NCBI GenBank assembly: GCA_963845425.1
Contig: CAWJSC010000017.1
Span: forward strand, 310,001 to 374,000
DNA: 64,000 bases
Origin: DATDAH01 sp963845425
Lineage (GTDB): Bacteria; Actinomycetota; Acidimicrobiia; Acidimicrobiales; DATDAH01
Direction of reading: 5' to 3'
A model generated the notes under the pieces. That model was not told the origin of the DNA. It made no database searches and saw only the letters and a list, made by a program, of their open reading frames with translations. This document shows, piece after piece, positions 8,698-17,040 of this stretch. Position 1 is the first letter of the stretch. The number at the start of each line of letters is the position of its first letter. The translations under genes and the position numbers were made by a program.

Positions 8698-9138
8698 ATG
8701 TTCTCACGCAAGAAGGCCGAGCAGGAGGCGGCGGTCGCCCGGCTGGGTGACGTGGCGTTCTTCGAGGGGTTCACGCCCGAGGAGCTGGCCCGGGTGGCCG
8801 ATCTGGCCGACGAGGTCGAGGCCGAGGCGGGGGCCGAGCTCATGGACCAGGGTCGTCCCGGCCTCGAGTGCTTTGTGATCCTGGACGGCACGGCCGGCGT
8901 GTACTTCGGTGGCGAGCACATCGCCACCCTCGAGACGGGCTCGATGGTGGGGGAGATGGCGCTGATCGACCACCGCCCCCGCTCCGCCACCGTCGTGGCC
9001 GAGAGCCCGATGCGCCTGCTGGCATTCGACACCCGCCACTTCCGCGCGCTCCTCGACGAGCTGCCCAAGGCCAGCCAGCGGGTGATGTCGCTGCTGAACG
9101 CCCGCGCCCAGGAGAACGCCGCCCGGAACGACACTTGA
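8698..9138 (+). CDS. Cyclic nucleotide-binding domain protein (Crp-like sensor domain only)
   Basis: 146 residues, essentially a single cNMP-binding beta-barrel. Recognisable parts are FFEGFTPEELARVADLAD, an EVEAEAGAELMDQGRPG strand pair, the phosphate-binding-cassette region ETGSMVGEMALIDHRPRSATV and a C-terminal helix. The RSA within the cassette is canonical for ligand-binding CAP folds. There is no helix-turn-helix, so it is not itself a transcription factor. It may regulate a partner protein or bind a ligand other than cAMP. It separates the prmC-tsaC and phosphatase/glyA blocks that are adjacent in many relatives. Confidence 0.82.
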   Translation: MFSRKKAEQEAAVARLGDVAFFEGFTPEELARVADLADEVEAEAGAELMDQGRPGLECFVILDGTAGVYFGGEHIATLETGSMVGEMALIDHRPRSATVVAESPMRLLAFDTRHFRALLDELPKASQRVMSLLNARAQENAARNDT

Positions 9139-9153
9139 CCGGGTTCGCTTCGA

Positions 9154-10632
9154 TCAGAGGCTGAGGACACCCTCGGCGGTGCGGTGGGCGGTGTCGCCGA
9201 CGTGCTCGGTCTCCTCGAGCAGGGTGGTCAGCACGGCAGCCTCGTCGGAGGTGGCCCAGGCTCGTGCGCCGTCCGGGGTGATGGTGGCGGCGATGGCCTG
9301 GACCGGGTTGCCGTCCCGGTCGTGCATGACCGTGTAGGTCTCGATGGTCACGGGGCCGTCGTGGTCGGTCACCAGTGGCCGTCCGGGCACCGCGTCGACC
9401 TCGTCCTGGGGTCGGGCCGACCGAAAGCCCTGACGCGGGGGGTCGGTGCCATAGACGCCGAACGCCTCCTTGCTGGCCAGGCCCCCGTTGGCCGACACCA
9501 GACCGAGGTCGCCCGGGTGTTCCCGGAGGACCCCCACCATCCCGGCCACCGCGTGGGTGACGTAGTTGTTCCACGGGCCGCCGGCGAAGCTCATCCCTCC
9601 GGTCACGGTCAGGTCCCGCTCCTCGGACACGCCGAGGGCCCGCGCGGCCATCCGGACCGCGGACGGGAAGCACGAGTACAGGTCGAGGTGGGCCACACCG
9701 TCGGCGTCGGTGTCGGCGAGCGCCAGTGCGGTGCGACCGGCGGTGGCCATCGCGGCGGACTCGTGGAGCGACCGGCGCAGCGAGACGTAGGGCTCGGCCG
9801 CCTCGGCCCCGCTGTGGGGGAACACCCAGCGGTCACGGCTGATCCCCAGCGCCTCGGCCCGTTCGACCGAGCAGCACACCAGCGCGGCGGCCTGGTCCAG
9901 CATCTCGTAGCTGTTCATGCGCTTGGTGTAGGGGAACCCGACCATGCGGTTGTCGGGGCCGGCCTCGGCGACCTCCTCGGCCGTGTACCGGGTGCGCTTC
10001 CACGCGTGGGGGTTGTCGGCGGCGATCTCGCTGAAGCGGGCGTAGAGCCTCCCGAGCGCGCCGCGATGGGCGGTGACCGTCTGGCCCTCCGAGGCCCGGA
10101 GGGCCACGTCGAAGAGGGGGTAGACCTGGATCGGCAGGCCGATGCCCAGCGCGATCTCGTCGGGATGGTTCATGTCCAGGTCGGCGCCGACCAGCTCGTC
10201 GGGCTCGGCGCCCGCCTGGTCGGCCCAGGCCGGCGTTTCGCCGGCCCGGCGGGCGGCCCGGGCGGTGCGCCAGGCCTCGGCCCCGCCGACCAGCACGGCG
10301 TCGGACCGTCCGGCGAGCACGTCCTCGGCGACCCGGTGCACGAGGGCCTGGGGCGTCTGGCCGCCGCCCGTGGTGTAGGTGGTGCGGGCGCCGGTCGCTC
10401 CCACCCGCTCGGCCACGAGGCGGCCGGGGTCGGTGTAGCGCCACGACAGGATGCTGACGACCCGGATCGAGTCGAGGCCGGCGAGCAGTCCCGTCACCCC
10501 CGCGTCGGCCTCGGCCCGGTGGGCGGCCTCGGCCAGGAGGTCGACCGGTTCGAGGGGCTCGGCACCGTGGTCGACCCGGTGGCTGAGCTGGCCGACGCCG
10601 ACGAGGACGGGGGTACGGGGGTCGAGGGGCAC
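9154..10632 (-). CDS. Thiolase-like acetyl-CoA acetyltransferase
   Basis: 492 residues of the thiolase superfamily, in the group annotated acetyl-CoA acetyltransferase/SCP-x-like with an extra C-terminal domain. The N-terminal half has the thiolase fold (TPVLVGVGQLS, YTTGGGQTPQALVHR, DAVLVGGAEAW). The second half keeps LYSCFPSAVRMAARALG and TGGMSFAGGPWNNYVTHAV. The usual N-terminal nucleophilic Cys is not at its normal place (GGGQT), so chemistry and substrate are uncertain; fatty-acyl or sterol side-chain metabolism is a family-level guess. GTG 10632 is preferred because TAGCTT lies seven bases upstream. TTG 10641 is the alternative. Confidence 0.8.
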   Translation of the reverse strand: MPLDPRTPVLVGVGQLSHRVDHGAEPLEPVDLLAEAAHRAEADAGVTGLLAGLDSIRVVSILSWRYTDPGRLVAERVGATGARTTYTTGGGQTPQALVHRVAEDVLAGRSDAVLVGGAEAWRTARAARRAGETPAWADQAGAEPDELVGADLDMNHPDEIALGIGLPIQVYPLFDVALRASEGQTVTAHRGALGRLYARFSEIAADNPHAWKRTRYTAEEVAEAGPDNRMVGFPYTKRMNSYEMLDQAAALVCCSVERAEALGISRDRWVFPHSGAEAAEPYVSLRRSLHESAAMATAGRTALALADTDADGVAHLDLYSCFPSAVRMAARALGVSEERDLTVTGGMSFAGGPWNNYVTHAVAGMVGVLREHPGDLGLVSANGGLASKEAFGVYGTDPPRQGFRSARPQDEVDAVPGRPLVTDHDGPVTIETYTVMHDRDGNPVQAIAATITPDGARAWATSDEAAVLTTLLEETEHVGDTAHRTAEGVLSL

Positions 10633-10639
10633 GAACGGC

Positions 10640-10645
10640 AAGCTA
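10640..10645 (-). promoter_or_regulatory. -10 element, leaderless, for the thiolase-like gene
   Basis: TAGCTT on the minus strand, seven bases before GTG 10632. It is divergent from the TAGAAT element at 10665 that faces the phosphatase gene. Confidence 0.4.
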
Positions 10646-10664
10646 GATGGCGACCTCGTGTCCG

Positions 10665-10670
10665 TAGAAT
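10665..10670 (+). promoter_or_regulatory. -10 element, apparently leaderless, for the phosphatase gene
   Basis: TAGAAT, six bases before ATC 10677. At the spacing used by other genes here, the transcript would begin at the ATC codon. Confidence 0.4.
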
Positions 10671-10676
10671 CCGGAC

Positions 10677-11264
10677 ATCGACGTCCTGGTGCTCTGTACG
10701 GGCAACATCTGCCGCTCGCCGATGGCCGAGGTGCTGTTGGCCGACGCCCTGGGTCGCCGCGGCCTCGAGGTCACGGTGACCTCCGCCGGCCTGCTCGACG
10801 ACGGCCGCCCGGCCAGCGCCCACTCGGTGACGCTCATGGCGGAACGAGGTCTCGACCTCTCGGGCCACGCCAGCCGGCAGATGACCACCGAGATGCTGGA
10901 GGCGGCGGACCTGATCGTCGGCATGGAGCGGCGTCACGTCCGTGAGGCCGCCGTGGCCGTCCCCGACGCCTGGCCCCGGGCCTTCACCCTCCCCGAGCTC
11001 GCCCGCCGGGCGACGGCCGCGGGGCCCCGCCCCGACGGCGTGTCGGTGGCCGACTGGCTGGCGTCGCTGGTCGAAGGCCGGACCACCGCCGACCACCTCG
11101 GCGAGGTCGCGGCCGACGAGATCGCCGACCCCATGGGTCGCAACCTGCGCGCGTACCGGAAGTGCGCCACCCAGCTCGACGAGCTGATCGAGGTCGTCGC
11201 CGACCACCTCGTGCCCGCTGTCCCGTCCGAGTCCACCCCCACCCTCAGGAGCACCACCGCATGA
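10677..11264 (+). CDS. Low-molecular-weight protein tyrosine phosphatase family protein
   Basis: Dephosphorylates phosphotyrosine or phosphoarginine in family members. The loop CTGNICRS (Cys-X5-Arg) sits at the N-terminus and the general-acid DP is in DEIADPMG near residue 157. Homologues begin Met-x-Val-Leu-x-x-Cys, which here is reached only from ATC 10677; the first normal start, GTG 10689, would cut off the first strand. The stop overlaps glyA by ATGA, and an AGGAG for glyA lies within the end of this gene, so the two are one transcript. Length about 195 residues, slightly long because of a C-terminal tail. Confidence 0.87.
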   Translation: MDVLVLCTGNICRSPMAEVLLADALGRRGLEVTVTSAGLLDDGRPASAHSVTLMAERGLDLSGHASRQMTTEMLEAADLIVGMERRHVREAAVAVPDAWPRAFTLPELARRATAAGPRPDGVSVADWLASLVEGRTTADHLGEVAADEIADPMGRNLRAYRKCATQLDELIEVVADHLVPAVPSESTPTLRSTTA

Positions 11265-12502
11265 CCTGGTCCACGGACCGTGACACCGAGCTGTTCGACC
11301 TCCTCGACCAGGAGTTCGAGCGTCAGAACACCACGCTGCAGCTCATCGCGTCGGAGAACTTCACCTCGCCCGACGTCATGGAGGCGACGGGCTCGGTACT
11401 GACCAACAAGTACAGCGAGGGCTATCCGAGCAAGCGCTACTACGGCGGCAACCAGATCATCGACGAGGTCGAGGACCTGGCTCGTCAGCGGGCGTGTGCC
11501 CTGTTCGGCGCCGACCACGCGAACGTCCAACCCCATTCGGGCGCCAACGCCAACGTGGCCGTCTACCTGGCCCTCCTCGAGCCGGGCGACAAGGTCCTCG
11601 GCATGAGCCTCGACCACGGCGGGCACCTGACCCATGGCTCGCCGGTCAACATCAGCGGCCGTCTCTACGACTTCGTCGCCTACGGCGTGACCGAGAGCGA
11701 CGAGCGCCTCGACTACGACCAGATCCGTGACCTGGCCAAGGCCGAGATGCCGAAGATGATCCTGGCCGGGGCGACCGCCTACCCGCGGCGCATCGACCCT
11801 GAGCCGCTGCGGTCGATCGCGGACGACGTGGGTGCGCTGCTCATGTTCGACGCCGCCCACATCGCCGGGCTCATCGCCGGCGGCGTCCACCCCGACCCTG
11901 TGCCGTACTGCGACATCGTCACGTTCACCACCCACAAGACCCTGCGGGGGCCCCGGGGCGGCTGCATCCTGGCCCGCGAGGAACACGCGGCAGCCATCGA
12001 CAAGGCGATCTTCCCCGGCCTGCAGGGCGGCCCGCTCGAGCACGTCATCGCGGCCAAGGCCGTGGCCTTCCGGGAGGCGGCCATGCCCGAGTTCCGGGAC
12101 TACGCCGCGGCCATCGTGAGCAACGCCGCCGCCCTGGCCGCCGCCCTCGGCCAGGAGGGCTTCCGCCTGGTCTCCGGCGGCACCGACAACCACCTGATGC
12201 TCGTCGACCTCCGCAACTTCGACGCGGAGTTGACCGGCAAGGACGCGCAGACCGTGCTCGACCGGGCCGGGGTCACCCTGAACAAGAACACGATCCCCGA
12301 CGATCCCCGCTCGCCGTTCGTCACCAGCGGCCTGCGCATCGGTACTCCCGCAGTGACCACCCAGGGCATGGGCCTGGCCGAGATGGCCCAGATCGCCGGC
12401 TTCATCGCCGAGGCCCTCCGTGAGCGGGAGGACGACACCGCGCTGGCATCGGTGCGCAGCCGCGTGGTCGAGCTCTGCGCCGGGTTCACCCCCTACTCCT
12501 GA
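11261..12502 (+). CDS. glyA: Serine hydroxymethyltransferase
   Basis: PLP enzyme converting serine and tetrahydrofolate to glycine and methylene-THF; cytoplasmic one-carbon metabolism. 413 residues, normal length. The PLP lysine is K226 in TTHKTLRGPRGG. Other family motifs are QLIASENFTS, NKYSEGYPSKRYYGG and HSGANANVAVY. ATG 11261 has AGGAG ten bases upstream and overlaps the previous stop. Upstream of wecA and the atp operon is its usual actinobacterial place. Confidence 0.97.
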   Translation: MTWSTDRDTELFDLLDQEFERQNTTLQLIASENFTSPDVMEATGSVLTNKYSEGYPSKRYYGGNQIIDEVEDLARQRACALFGADHANVQPHSGANANVAVYLALLEPGDKVLGMSLDHGGHLTHGSPVNISGRLYDFVAYGVTESDERLDYDQIRDLAKAEMPKMILAGATAYPRRIDPEPLRSIADDVGALLMFDAAHIAGLIAGGVHPDPVPYCDIVTFTTHKTLRGPRGGCILAREEHAAAIDKAIFPGLQGGPLEHVIAAKAVAFREAAMPEFRDYAAAIVSNAAALAAALGQEGFRLVSGGTDNHLMLVDLRNFDAELTGKDAQTVLDRAGVTLNKNTIPDDPRSPFVTSGLRIGTPAVTTQGMGLAEMAQIAGFIAEALREREDDTALASVRSRVVELCAGFTPYS

Positions 12503-12509
12503 CCCCCGC

Positions 12510-12742
12510 GTCGCCGTCGGCCTCGTCACACTGCTCCGCTCCGCTCCGCCGGCTTCGCCGATCAGGGAGTGGTCTGAGCTGCTGCGCTCCGCTCCGCCGC
12601 GTCACGGCCGGGGCTCCCGATTTCGGGATGGGCGGCCGATCCGCGATCGTGTAGCCATGCCATCGCTGCGGAGCGGAGCGAAGCAGCTCGAGAGTCGTCC
12701 CACGACGACGGCGCCGGTGGAACGACAGCGGAGCAATGTCAC
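12510..12742. repeat. GC-rich interspersed repeat, two copies in opposite orientation
   Basis: The gap between glyA and wecA is filled with sequence found elsewhere in the window. Bases about 12518-12605 are an inverted copy of the 68-bp unit seen at 50020-50155 (shared GATCAGGGAG, GCCGGCTTCGCC, CTGCTGCGCTCCGCTCCGC). Bases 12665-12689 match the start of the unit directly, and 12728-12742 (GCGGAGCAATGTCAC) match its end. The final piece lies next to the wecA start, and its GGAG could act as a ribosome-binding site. The nature of the repeat is unknown. Confidence 0.7.
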
Positions 12743-12745
12743 GTC

Positions 12746-13885
12746 GTGAAAGCCAAGCTCGTGGTCCTGGGCGTGGCCTTCACCGTCACCTTCTTGCTCA
12801 CCCCGGTCGTGCGCCGGATGGCCGAGCGCTACGGAGCGGTCGTGGCCCCCGACGAGCGTCGGGTCCACTCGGTGCCCACCGCCACCGTCGGCGGGGTGGC
12901 CATGTTCGCCGCGCTCGTGGCCTCCTTCGCCGTGGCGTGGCAACTGGACGGGTTCGCCGCCGTCTTCGAGGGCTCCAGTCAGCCGCTCGGCGTGCTCCTG
13001 GCCGCCACCGTCATCTTCGCCGTCGGCCTGACCGACGACCTCCGGGAGGTGTCGGCCCCGGCGCGGGTGGCGGGCATGGTCCTGGCGGGATCGATCCTGG
13101 TCCGCTTCGGCGTGAGCATCCTTTTCCTGCGCATCCCGCTCTACGACCTGGTCCTGCTGTCACCCGACCTCTCCGCCCTCATCACGGTGTTGTGGGTGGT
13201 GGGCATGGCCAACGCGGTCAACCTGGTCGATGGCCTCGACGGCCTGGCCGCCGGCATCGTGGCCATCGCCTCGGGCTCGTTCTTCCTCTACAGCGAGCAA
13301 CTGGTCGACGCCGGGGTCATCGGCGAGAACAACATCGGCCCGCTCGTCGCCGTCATCACCCTCGGCATCTGCCTGGGCTTCCTGCCCCACAACTTCAACC
13401 CGGCCAAGATCTTCATGGGCGACGGCGGGGCGTTGCTGCTCGGCCTGCTGATGGCGGCGTCGACCATCTCGGTCGGGGGGAGCCAGAACGAGCCCTTCAG
13501 CGGGCAGGTGTACTTCTTCTTCGCCCCGCTGTTCATCCCCCTCTTCATCCTCGGGGTCCCGATCATCGACACCCTGTTCGCCATCATCCGCCGGGCGTCG
13601 CGTCGCTCGGGCGTGGCCACCGCGGACAAGGAGCACCTGCACCACCGCCTCATGCGCCTCGGCCACGGCCAGCGCCGGGCAGTGCTCATCCTGTGGGCCT
13701 GGACCGCCGCGTTGTCCGGTCTCGTGCTCTACCCGGCCTACACCGGCAAGGGCGACGCGGTGCTGCCGCTCGCCGTGCTGGTGCTCGGATTCGGGCTCTA
13801 TGTCTTCTTCCACCCCGGCACCCGGAAGGCGAACGGCGACGCGCCCGCGGCGGTCACCTCGGCACCCGGCGACGACGTGACCTAG
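12746..13885 (+). CDS. wecA: Undecaprenyl-phosphate GlcNAc-1-phosphate transferase (WecA/MraY family)
   Basis: Integral membrane enzyme placing a sugar-1-phosphate on undecaprenyl phosphate, the first step of cell-wall polysaccharide (arabinogalactan linker or similar) synthesis. 379 residues with about ten hydrophobic segments. Motifs: GLTDDLREV, NAVNLVDGLDGLAAG, FMGDGGA and the C-terminal HLHHRL histidine cluster, in the expected order. GTG 12746 is the only good start. A wecA-type gene before the atp operon is standard in actinobacteria, which argues against MraY. The hydrophilic tail (about 25 residues) is unremarkable. Confidence 0.9.
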   Translation: MKAKLVVLGVAFTVTFLLTPVVRRMAERYGAVVAPDERRVHSVPTATVGGVAMFAALVASFAVAWQLDGFAAVFEGSSQPLGVLLAATVIFAVGLTDDLREVSAPARVAGMVLAGSILVRFGVSILFLRIPLYDLVLLSPDLSALITVLWVVGMANAVNLVDGLDGLAAGIVAIASGSFFLYSEQLVDAGVIGENNIGPLVAVITLGICLGFLPHNFNPAKIFMGDGGALLLGLLMAASTISVGGSQNEPFSGQVYFFFAPLFIPLFILGVPIIDTLFAIIRRASRRSGVATADKEHLHHRLMRLGHGQRRAVLILWAWTAALSGLVLYPAYTGKGDAVLPLAVLVLGFGLYVFFHPGTRKANGDAPAAVTSAPGDDVT

Positions 13886-13924
13886 TGTCCCGGCGATCCG
13901 AACCGCCTGTTCCCTCCGCGGAAT

Positions 13925-13953
13925 TTGCGCGTTCCCGAGGCCGTGGATAGATT
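13925..13953 (+). promoter_or_regulatory. Promoter of the ATP synthase operon
   Basis: TTGCGC (13925-13930), 17-base spacer, TAGATT (13948-13953), 40 bases after the wecA stop. Transcription would start near 13960, followed by the hairpin at 13969-13990 and the GTG of the first atp gene at 14029. Confidence 0.5.
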
Positions 13954-13968
13954 GAGAAAGTATTCACA

Positions 13969-13990
13969 AGCTCCCCGACGGCGGGGAGCT
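13969..13990 (+). promoter_or_regulatory. Hairpin in the atp operon leader
   Basis: AGCTCCCC and GGGGAGCT pair as an 8-bp stem around a six-base loop, between the promoter and the first gene. It lacks a T-run. It may stabilise the 5' end of the mRNA or modulate initiation; function not established. Confidence 0.45.
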
Positions 13991-14028
13991 AGCGCCGCCA
14001 GTGCCGCCGACGCCGACCAGGACATCCC

Positions 14029-14292
14029 GTGGAACTGAACCCCTTCCGAGACCAAGGAGCCCGCGAGGGCGACGGCCTCGTCTTGGCGTTCGAGCTCGTC
14101 CTGACGACCACGATCTTCGCCGCCATCGGGTTCTGGATCGACAGCAAGCTCGGCACCACCCCGTTCCTGACCATCGTCCTCGGGGTCTTCACCCTCACCT
14201 ACGAGGTCTGGAAGATCGTCACCAACTACGACTCGACCATGGCCCAGCACGCCGACCGGCGCGAGCCGCTGCGGCGGGGACCGGCCCGATGA
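14029..14292 (+). CDS. atpZ: AtpZ/AtpI-like small membrane protein, first gene of the atp operon
   Basis: 87 residues with two transmembrane helices (about 18-40 and 46-66) and a polar tail. It resembles the AtpZ family, small membrane proteins encoded before atpI/atpB and linked to ATP synthase assembly or Mg/Ca movement. GTG 14029 is the start. Its stop overlaps the next ATG (ATGA), so translation is coupled. The family assignment comes from size, topology and position more than from a strong motif. Confidence 0.75.
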   Translation: MELNPFRDQGAREGDGLVLAFELVLTTTIFAAIGFWIDSKLGTTPFLTIVLGVFTLTYEVWKIVTNYDSTMAQHADRREPLRRGPAR

Positions 14293-14750
14293 CCGTGACC
14301 GAGACCCCCGACAGCGTGCTTCCCGACGCCGGCGCCGCCCCTGAGGCCGACATCGCCCGCGACCTGCTGCGCCGCCTCGTCTGGGTCGCCCCCCTCTTCG
14401 TGGTCGGCGGCTTCATCGGCTGGGGCACCGACGGTGCCCTCTCCGCCCTCTTCGCCCTCGGCCTCGTGGCCGCCAACTTCGCCGCCGCCGCCGCTCTCAT
14501 GGGCTGGGGCGCCCGCACCTCGCCCACCGCTCTCGGCATGGCGGTGCTCGGCGGCTACGTCGTGCGCCTGAGCGTCCTGCTCGGCGTGCTCTGGTACGTC
14601 CAGGACCTGGCCTGGGTCGAGATGGTCCCGCTGGCCATCACCCTGCTCGCCACCCACCTGGGCCTCCTGCTCTGGGAGACCCGGTACGTCTCGCTTTCAC
14701 TCGCCTATCCCGGCCTCAAGCCCGGCACTCACACGGAGGGTCAGAAGTAA
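14289..14750 (+). CDS. atpI: ATP synthase protein I (AtpI-like)
   Basis: 153 residues, four predicted transmembrane helices after a roughly 30-residue polar N-terminus. AtpI-type proteins help assemble the c-ring. Glycine-rich helices (GGFIGWGTDGALSALFALG, AANFAAAAALMGWGARTS) and location directly before atpB support the call. ATG 14289 overlaps the previous stop; ACGGAGG at its 3' end serves atpB. Confidence 0.8.
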   Translation: MTVTETPDSVLPDAGAAPEADIARDLLRRLVWVAPLFVVGGFIGWGTDGALSALFALGLVAANFAAAAALMGWGARTSPTALGMAVLGGYVVRLSVLLGVLWYVQDLAWVEMVPLAITLLATHLGLLLWETRYVSLSLAYPGLKPGTHTEGQK

Positions 14751-14752
14751 CC

Positions 14753-15517
14753 GTGTTCGCCATCGACTTCCCGCCCGTCAGCCACGTCATCGAGTGGCCG
14801 GAGTTCTTGTTCGAGGGCACGCCCTTCGCGGTCAGCAAGGTCGTGGTCCTCATGTGGATCTCGGCCCTCATTTCGGTCGGCTTCGTGATCCTCGCGGGGC
14901 GCAACTTCAAGATGGTCCCGAAGCCTCTCCAGAACGTGGGGGAGTCCTTCTACGGCTTCATCCAGAACGGGATCATCCTCGAGACGATGGGTCCCGACGG
15001 CCTCAAGTACACCCCGTTCCTGGGCTCGCTGTTCATCTTCGTGTTGAGCTGCAACTTCTGGGGGATCATCCCGGTCGCCCAGATGCCGGTGAACGCGCGC
15101 ATCGCCCTGCCGTTCTTCCTGGCCCTGCTCGTCTGGGCCATCTTCGTGGTGGTCGGCATCAAGAAGCAGGGTCCCTTCGGCTACCTCAAGAACACCGGCT
15201 TCCCGCCCGGGGTGCCCAAGGCCCTCTACCTGCTGGTCACCCCGATCGAGCTGGTCTCGACCTTCATCGTGCGACCGCTGTCGATGTTCGTCCGGCTCTT
15301 CGCCAACATGCTGGCCGGCCACCTGCTGCTCACCAGCTTCGCCGTCATCTGCGCCGCCCTGTGGGCGCTACAGCCGACGGTGGTCATCCTGCCCTTCTCG
15401 TTCGCCCTGCTCGTCGCGCTCACCGGGTTCGAGATCCTGGTGATCTTCCTGCAGGCGTTCATCTTCACCATTCTCGCTGCCGTGTACATCGGCAGTTCGA
15501 TGCATCCAGAGCACTAG
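14753..15517 (+). CDS. atpB: ATP synthase F0 subunit a
   Basis: Membrane stator subunit providing the proton half-channels. 254 residues, several transmembrane helices. The essential arginine is R181 in MFVRLFANMLAGH. The window's other signatures are NELV-less IELVSTFIVRP and a Gly/Phe-rich last helix. GTG 14753 has ACGGAGG about 13 bases upstream. Encodes a standard F-type subunit; no sign of a sodium-type motif was sought in subunit a itself. Confidence 0.95.
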   Translation: MFAIDFPPVSHVIEWPEFLFEGTPFAVSKVVVLMWISALISVGFVILAGRNFKMVPKPLQNVGESFYGFIQNGIILETMGPDGLKYTPFLGSLFIFVLSCNFWGIIPVAQMPVNARIALPFFLALLVWAIFVVVGIKKQGPFGYLKNTGFPPGVPKALYLLVTPIELVSTFIVRPLSMFVRLFANMLAGHLLLTSFAVICAALWALQPTVVILPFSFALLVALTGFEILVIFLQAFIFTILAAVYIGSSMHPEH

Positions 15518-15525
15518 GAGGAACC

Positions 15526-15789
15526 GTGCTGGACATCCTGACCATCGCCGCCCAAGCGGAAGGCGAACTCGAGGCGGGCCTGACCGCCGTGGGACGAGGC
15601 ATCGTCTACGGCGGCGCGGCCATCGGCCCCGGCATCGGCATCGGCATCGTGGTGGGCAACGCCATCACCGCCATGGCCCGTCAGCCCGAGGCCGCAGGCA
15701 CGGTGCGCACCACCATGTTCCTGGGCATCGCCTTCACCGAGGCCCTCGCGCTGTTCGGCTTCGTCCTCGCCTTCATCATCACCGGCTGA
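15526..15789 (+). CDS. atpE: ATP synthase F0 subunit c
   Basis: 87-residue hairpin protein that forms the rotating c-ring. Helix 1 carries the GxGxGxG packing motif (GPGIGIGIVVG), the loop has ARQPEA, and helix 2 has the proton-binding Glu72 (IAFTEALALFGF). The residues around Glu72 lack the extra polar ligands of Na+-binding rings, so proton coupling is likely. The start is GTG 15526 with AGGAGG six bases upstream. Confidence 0.96.
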   Translation: MLDILTIAAQAEGELEAGLTAVGRGIVYGGAAIGPGIGIGIVVGNAITAMARQPEAAGTVRTTMFLGIAFTEALALFGFVLAFIITG

Positions 15790-15796
15790 GGTCGTG

Positions 15797-16452
15797 ATGC
15801 GAACCCGACTGCTGCTGAGTGGGGTGGGGCTCACCCTGGTCGCCCTCTTCGGGTGGACCGGGACGGCCCATGCCGTCAGCGAAGAAGAGCTCCGCGAGGA
15901 GTGCATCCACATCCTCGAGGAGGGGGGACGGCCGACGACTGCCATGAGGCACCGAGTCCCATCCTGCCCGAGGCCAACGAGCTGATCTGGGGCGCGCTGT
16001 CGTTCCTGATCGTCTTCGGACTCCTGGCCAAGTTCGGCTTCCCGGCCATCAAGAAGGGCCTGGCGGACCGCGCCGAGCAGATCCAGTCCGACCTCGACGA
16101 GGCCGAGTCGGCCAAGGACGCGGTGACCAGCAAGGCGGCGGAGTACGACGCCAAGCTGGCCGAGGCCCGTCACGAGGCGGCCCGGATCATCGAGGAGGCC
16201 CGCCAGGACGCGGACGCCTATCGGTCCGACAAGCGGACCGAGGCCGACGCCGAGGTCGCCCGTCTGCGGGAGCAGGCCCAGGCCGACGTGGAGGCGTCCC
16301 GCACCCAGGCCATCGCCGACATCCGCTCCGAGGTGGCCACCCTGGCCATCGGCGCGGCCGAGCAGGTCGTCGGCCAGAGCCTGAGCAACGAGGCCAACGT
16401 CGCCCTGGTCGAGCAGTTCATCGACTCGGTCGGGGCCAAAGGCAGCAACTGA
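15797..16452 (+). CDS. atpF: ATP synthase F0 subunit b, frame broken at a G run
   Basis: Peripheral stalk subunit. The N-terminal frame gives a signal-peptide-like start (MRTRLLLSGVG...GTAHAVSEEELREECIHILEEGG); this type of N-terminus is known for actinobacterial atpF. Continuity then requires a -1 shift at 15922-15928 (G GGG GGA) to TADDCHEAPSPILPEANELIWG. From there the membrane helix and long coiled coil run to the stop at 16452. With one added G the protein is 218 residues. Without the shift, translation stops at 15985. The subunit is essential, so either the read has a missing G or ribosomes slip here. GAGG lies five bases before ATG 15797. Confidence 0.9.
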
Positions 16453-16994
16453 TGGTTGAGGCCAACCGCACCCAGGCCTACGCCGCGGCGATGTACGCGG
16501 TGGCCAACGCCGAGGGCCAGCTGTCCTCGGTGGGCGACGAGCTCTTCACCGTCGCCCGGGCCATCGAGGACAGCGACGCGCTGCGGGACGCCCTGGGCGA
16601 CCCGCACCTGCCGGCGGACCGTCGGCAGCAGATCATCGAAGAGCTCTTGGGCTCCCGGTCCTCCGACGTGACCCTCGCCTTGGCCTCCCTGGCCGTGGCC
16701 GCGGGTCGCGGGCGGGAGCTCCCGGCGATCGTCGATGCCCTCCTGTCGATGTCGGCCACCGAGGACGGCCGGCAGGTGGCCGAGGTGCGCTCGGCCATCG
16801 CCCTGACCGAAGACCAGCAGCAGCGGCTGGCCGTCTCGCTGACCGCGGCCACGGGCCACGACGTCGACGTCCGCGTCGTGGTCGACCCCACGGTGGTCGG
16901 CGGCCTGGTTGTCCGCGTGGGCGATCAGGTCATCGACGGCTCCATCCGTCACCGCATGGCCCAACTCCGCGACTCACTGTCCGCCCGCTCCTGA
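16452..16994 (+). CDS. atpH: ATP synthase F1 subunit delta
   Basis: 180-residue stator subunit linking F1 to the b stalk. N-terminal six-helix domain (YAAAMYAVANAEGQLSSVGDEL) and C-terminal strand region ending VVGGLVVRVGDQVIDGSI, the classic OSCP/delta signature. ATG 16452 shares one base with the atpF stop. It is a separate gene, not fused to subunit b as in mycobacteria, which places the organism outside that group. Confidence 0.95.
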   Translation: MVEANRTQAYAAAMYAVANAEGQLSSVGDELFTVARAIEDSDALRDALGDPHLPADRRQQIIEELLGSRSSDVTLALASLAVAAGRGRELPAIVDALLSMSATEDGRQVAEVRSAIALTEDQQQRLAVSLTAATGHDVDVRVVVDPTVVGGLVVRVGDQVIDGSIRHRMAQLRDSLSARS

Positions 16995-17040
16995 TCGTCA
17001 CTCCTGACATCGCACGAGGAACCAGAGGAAAGACGCCGAC

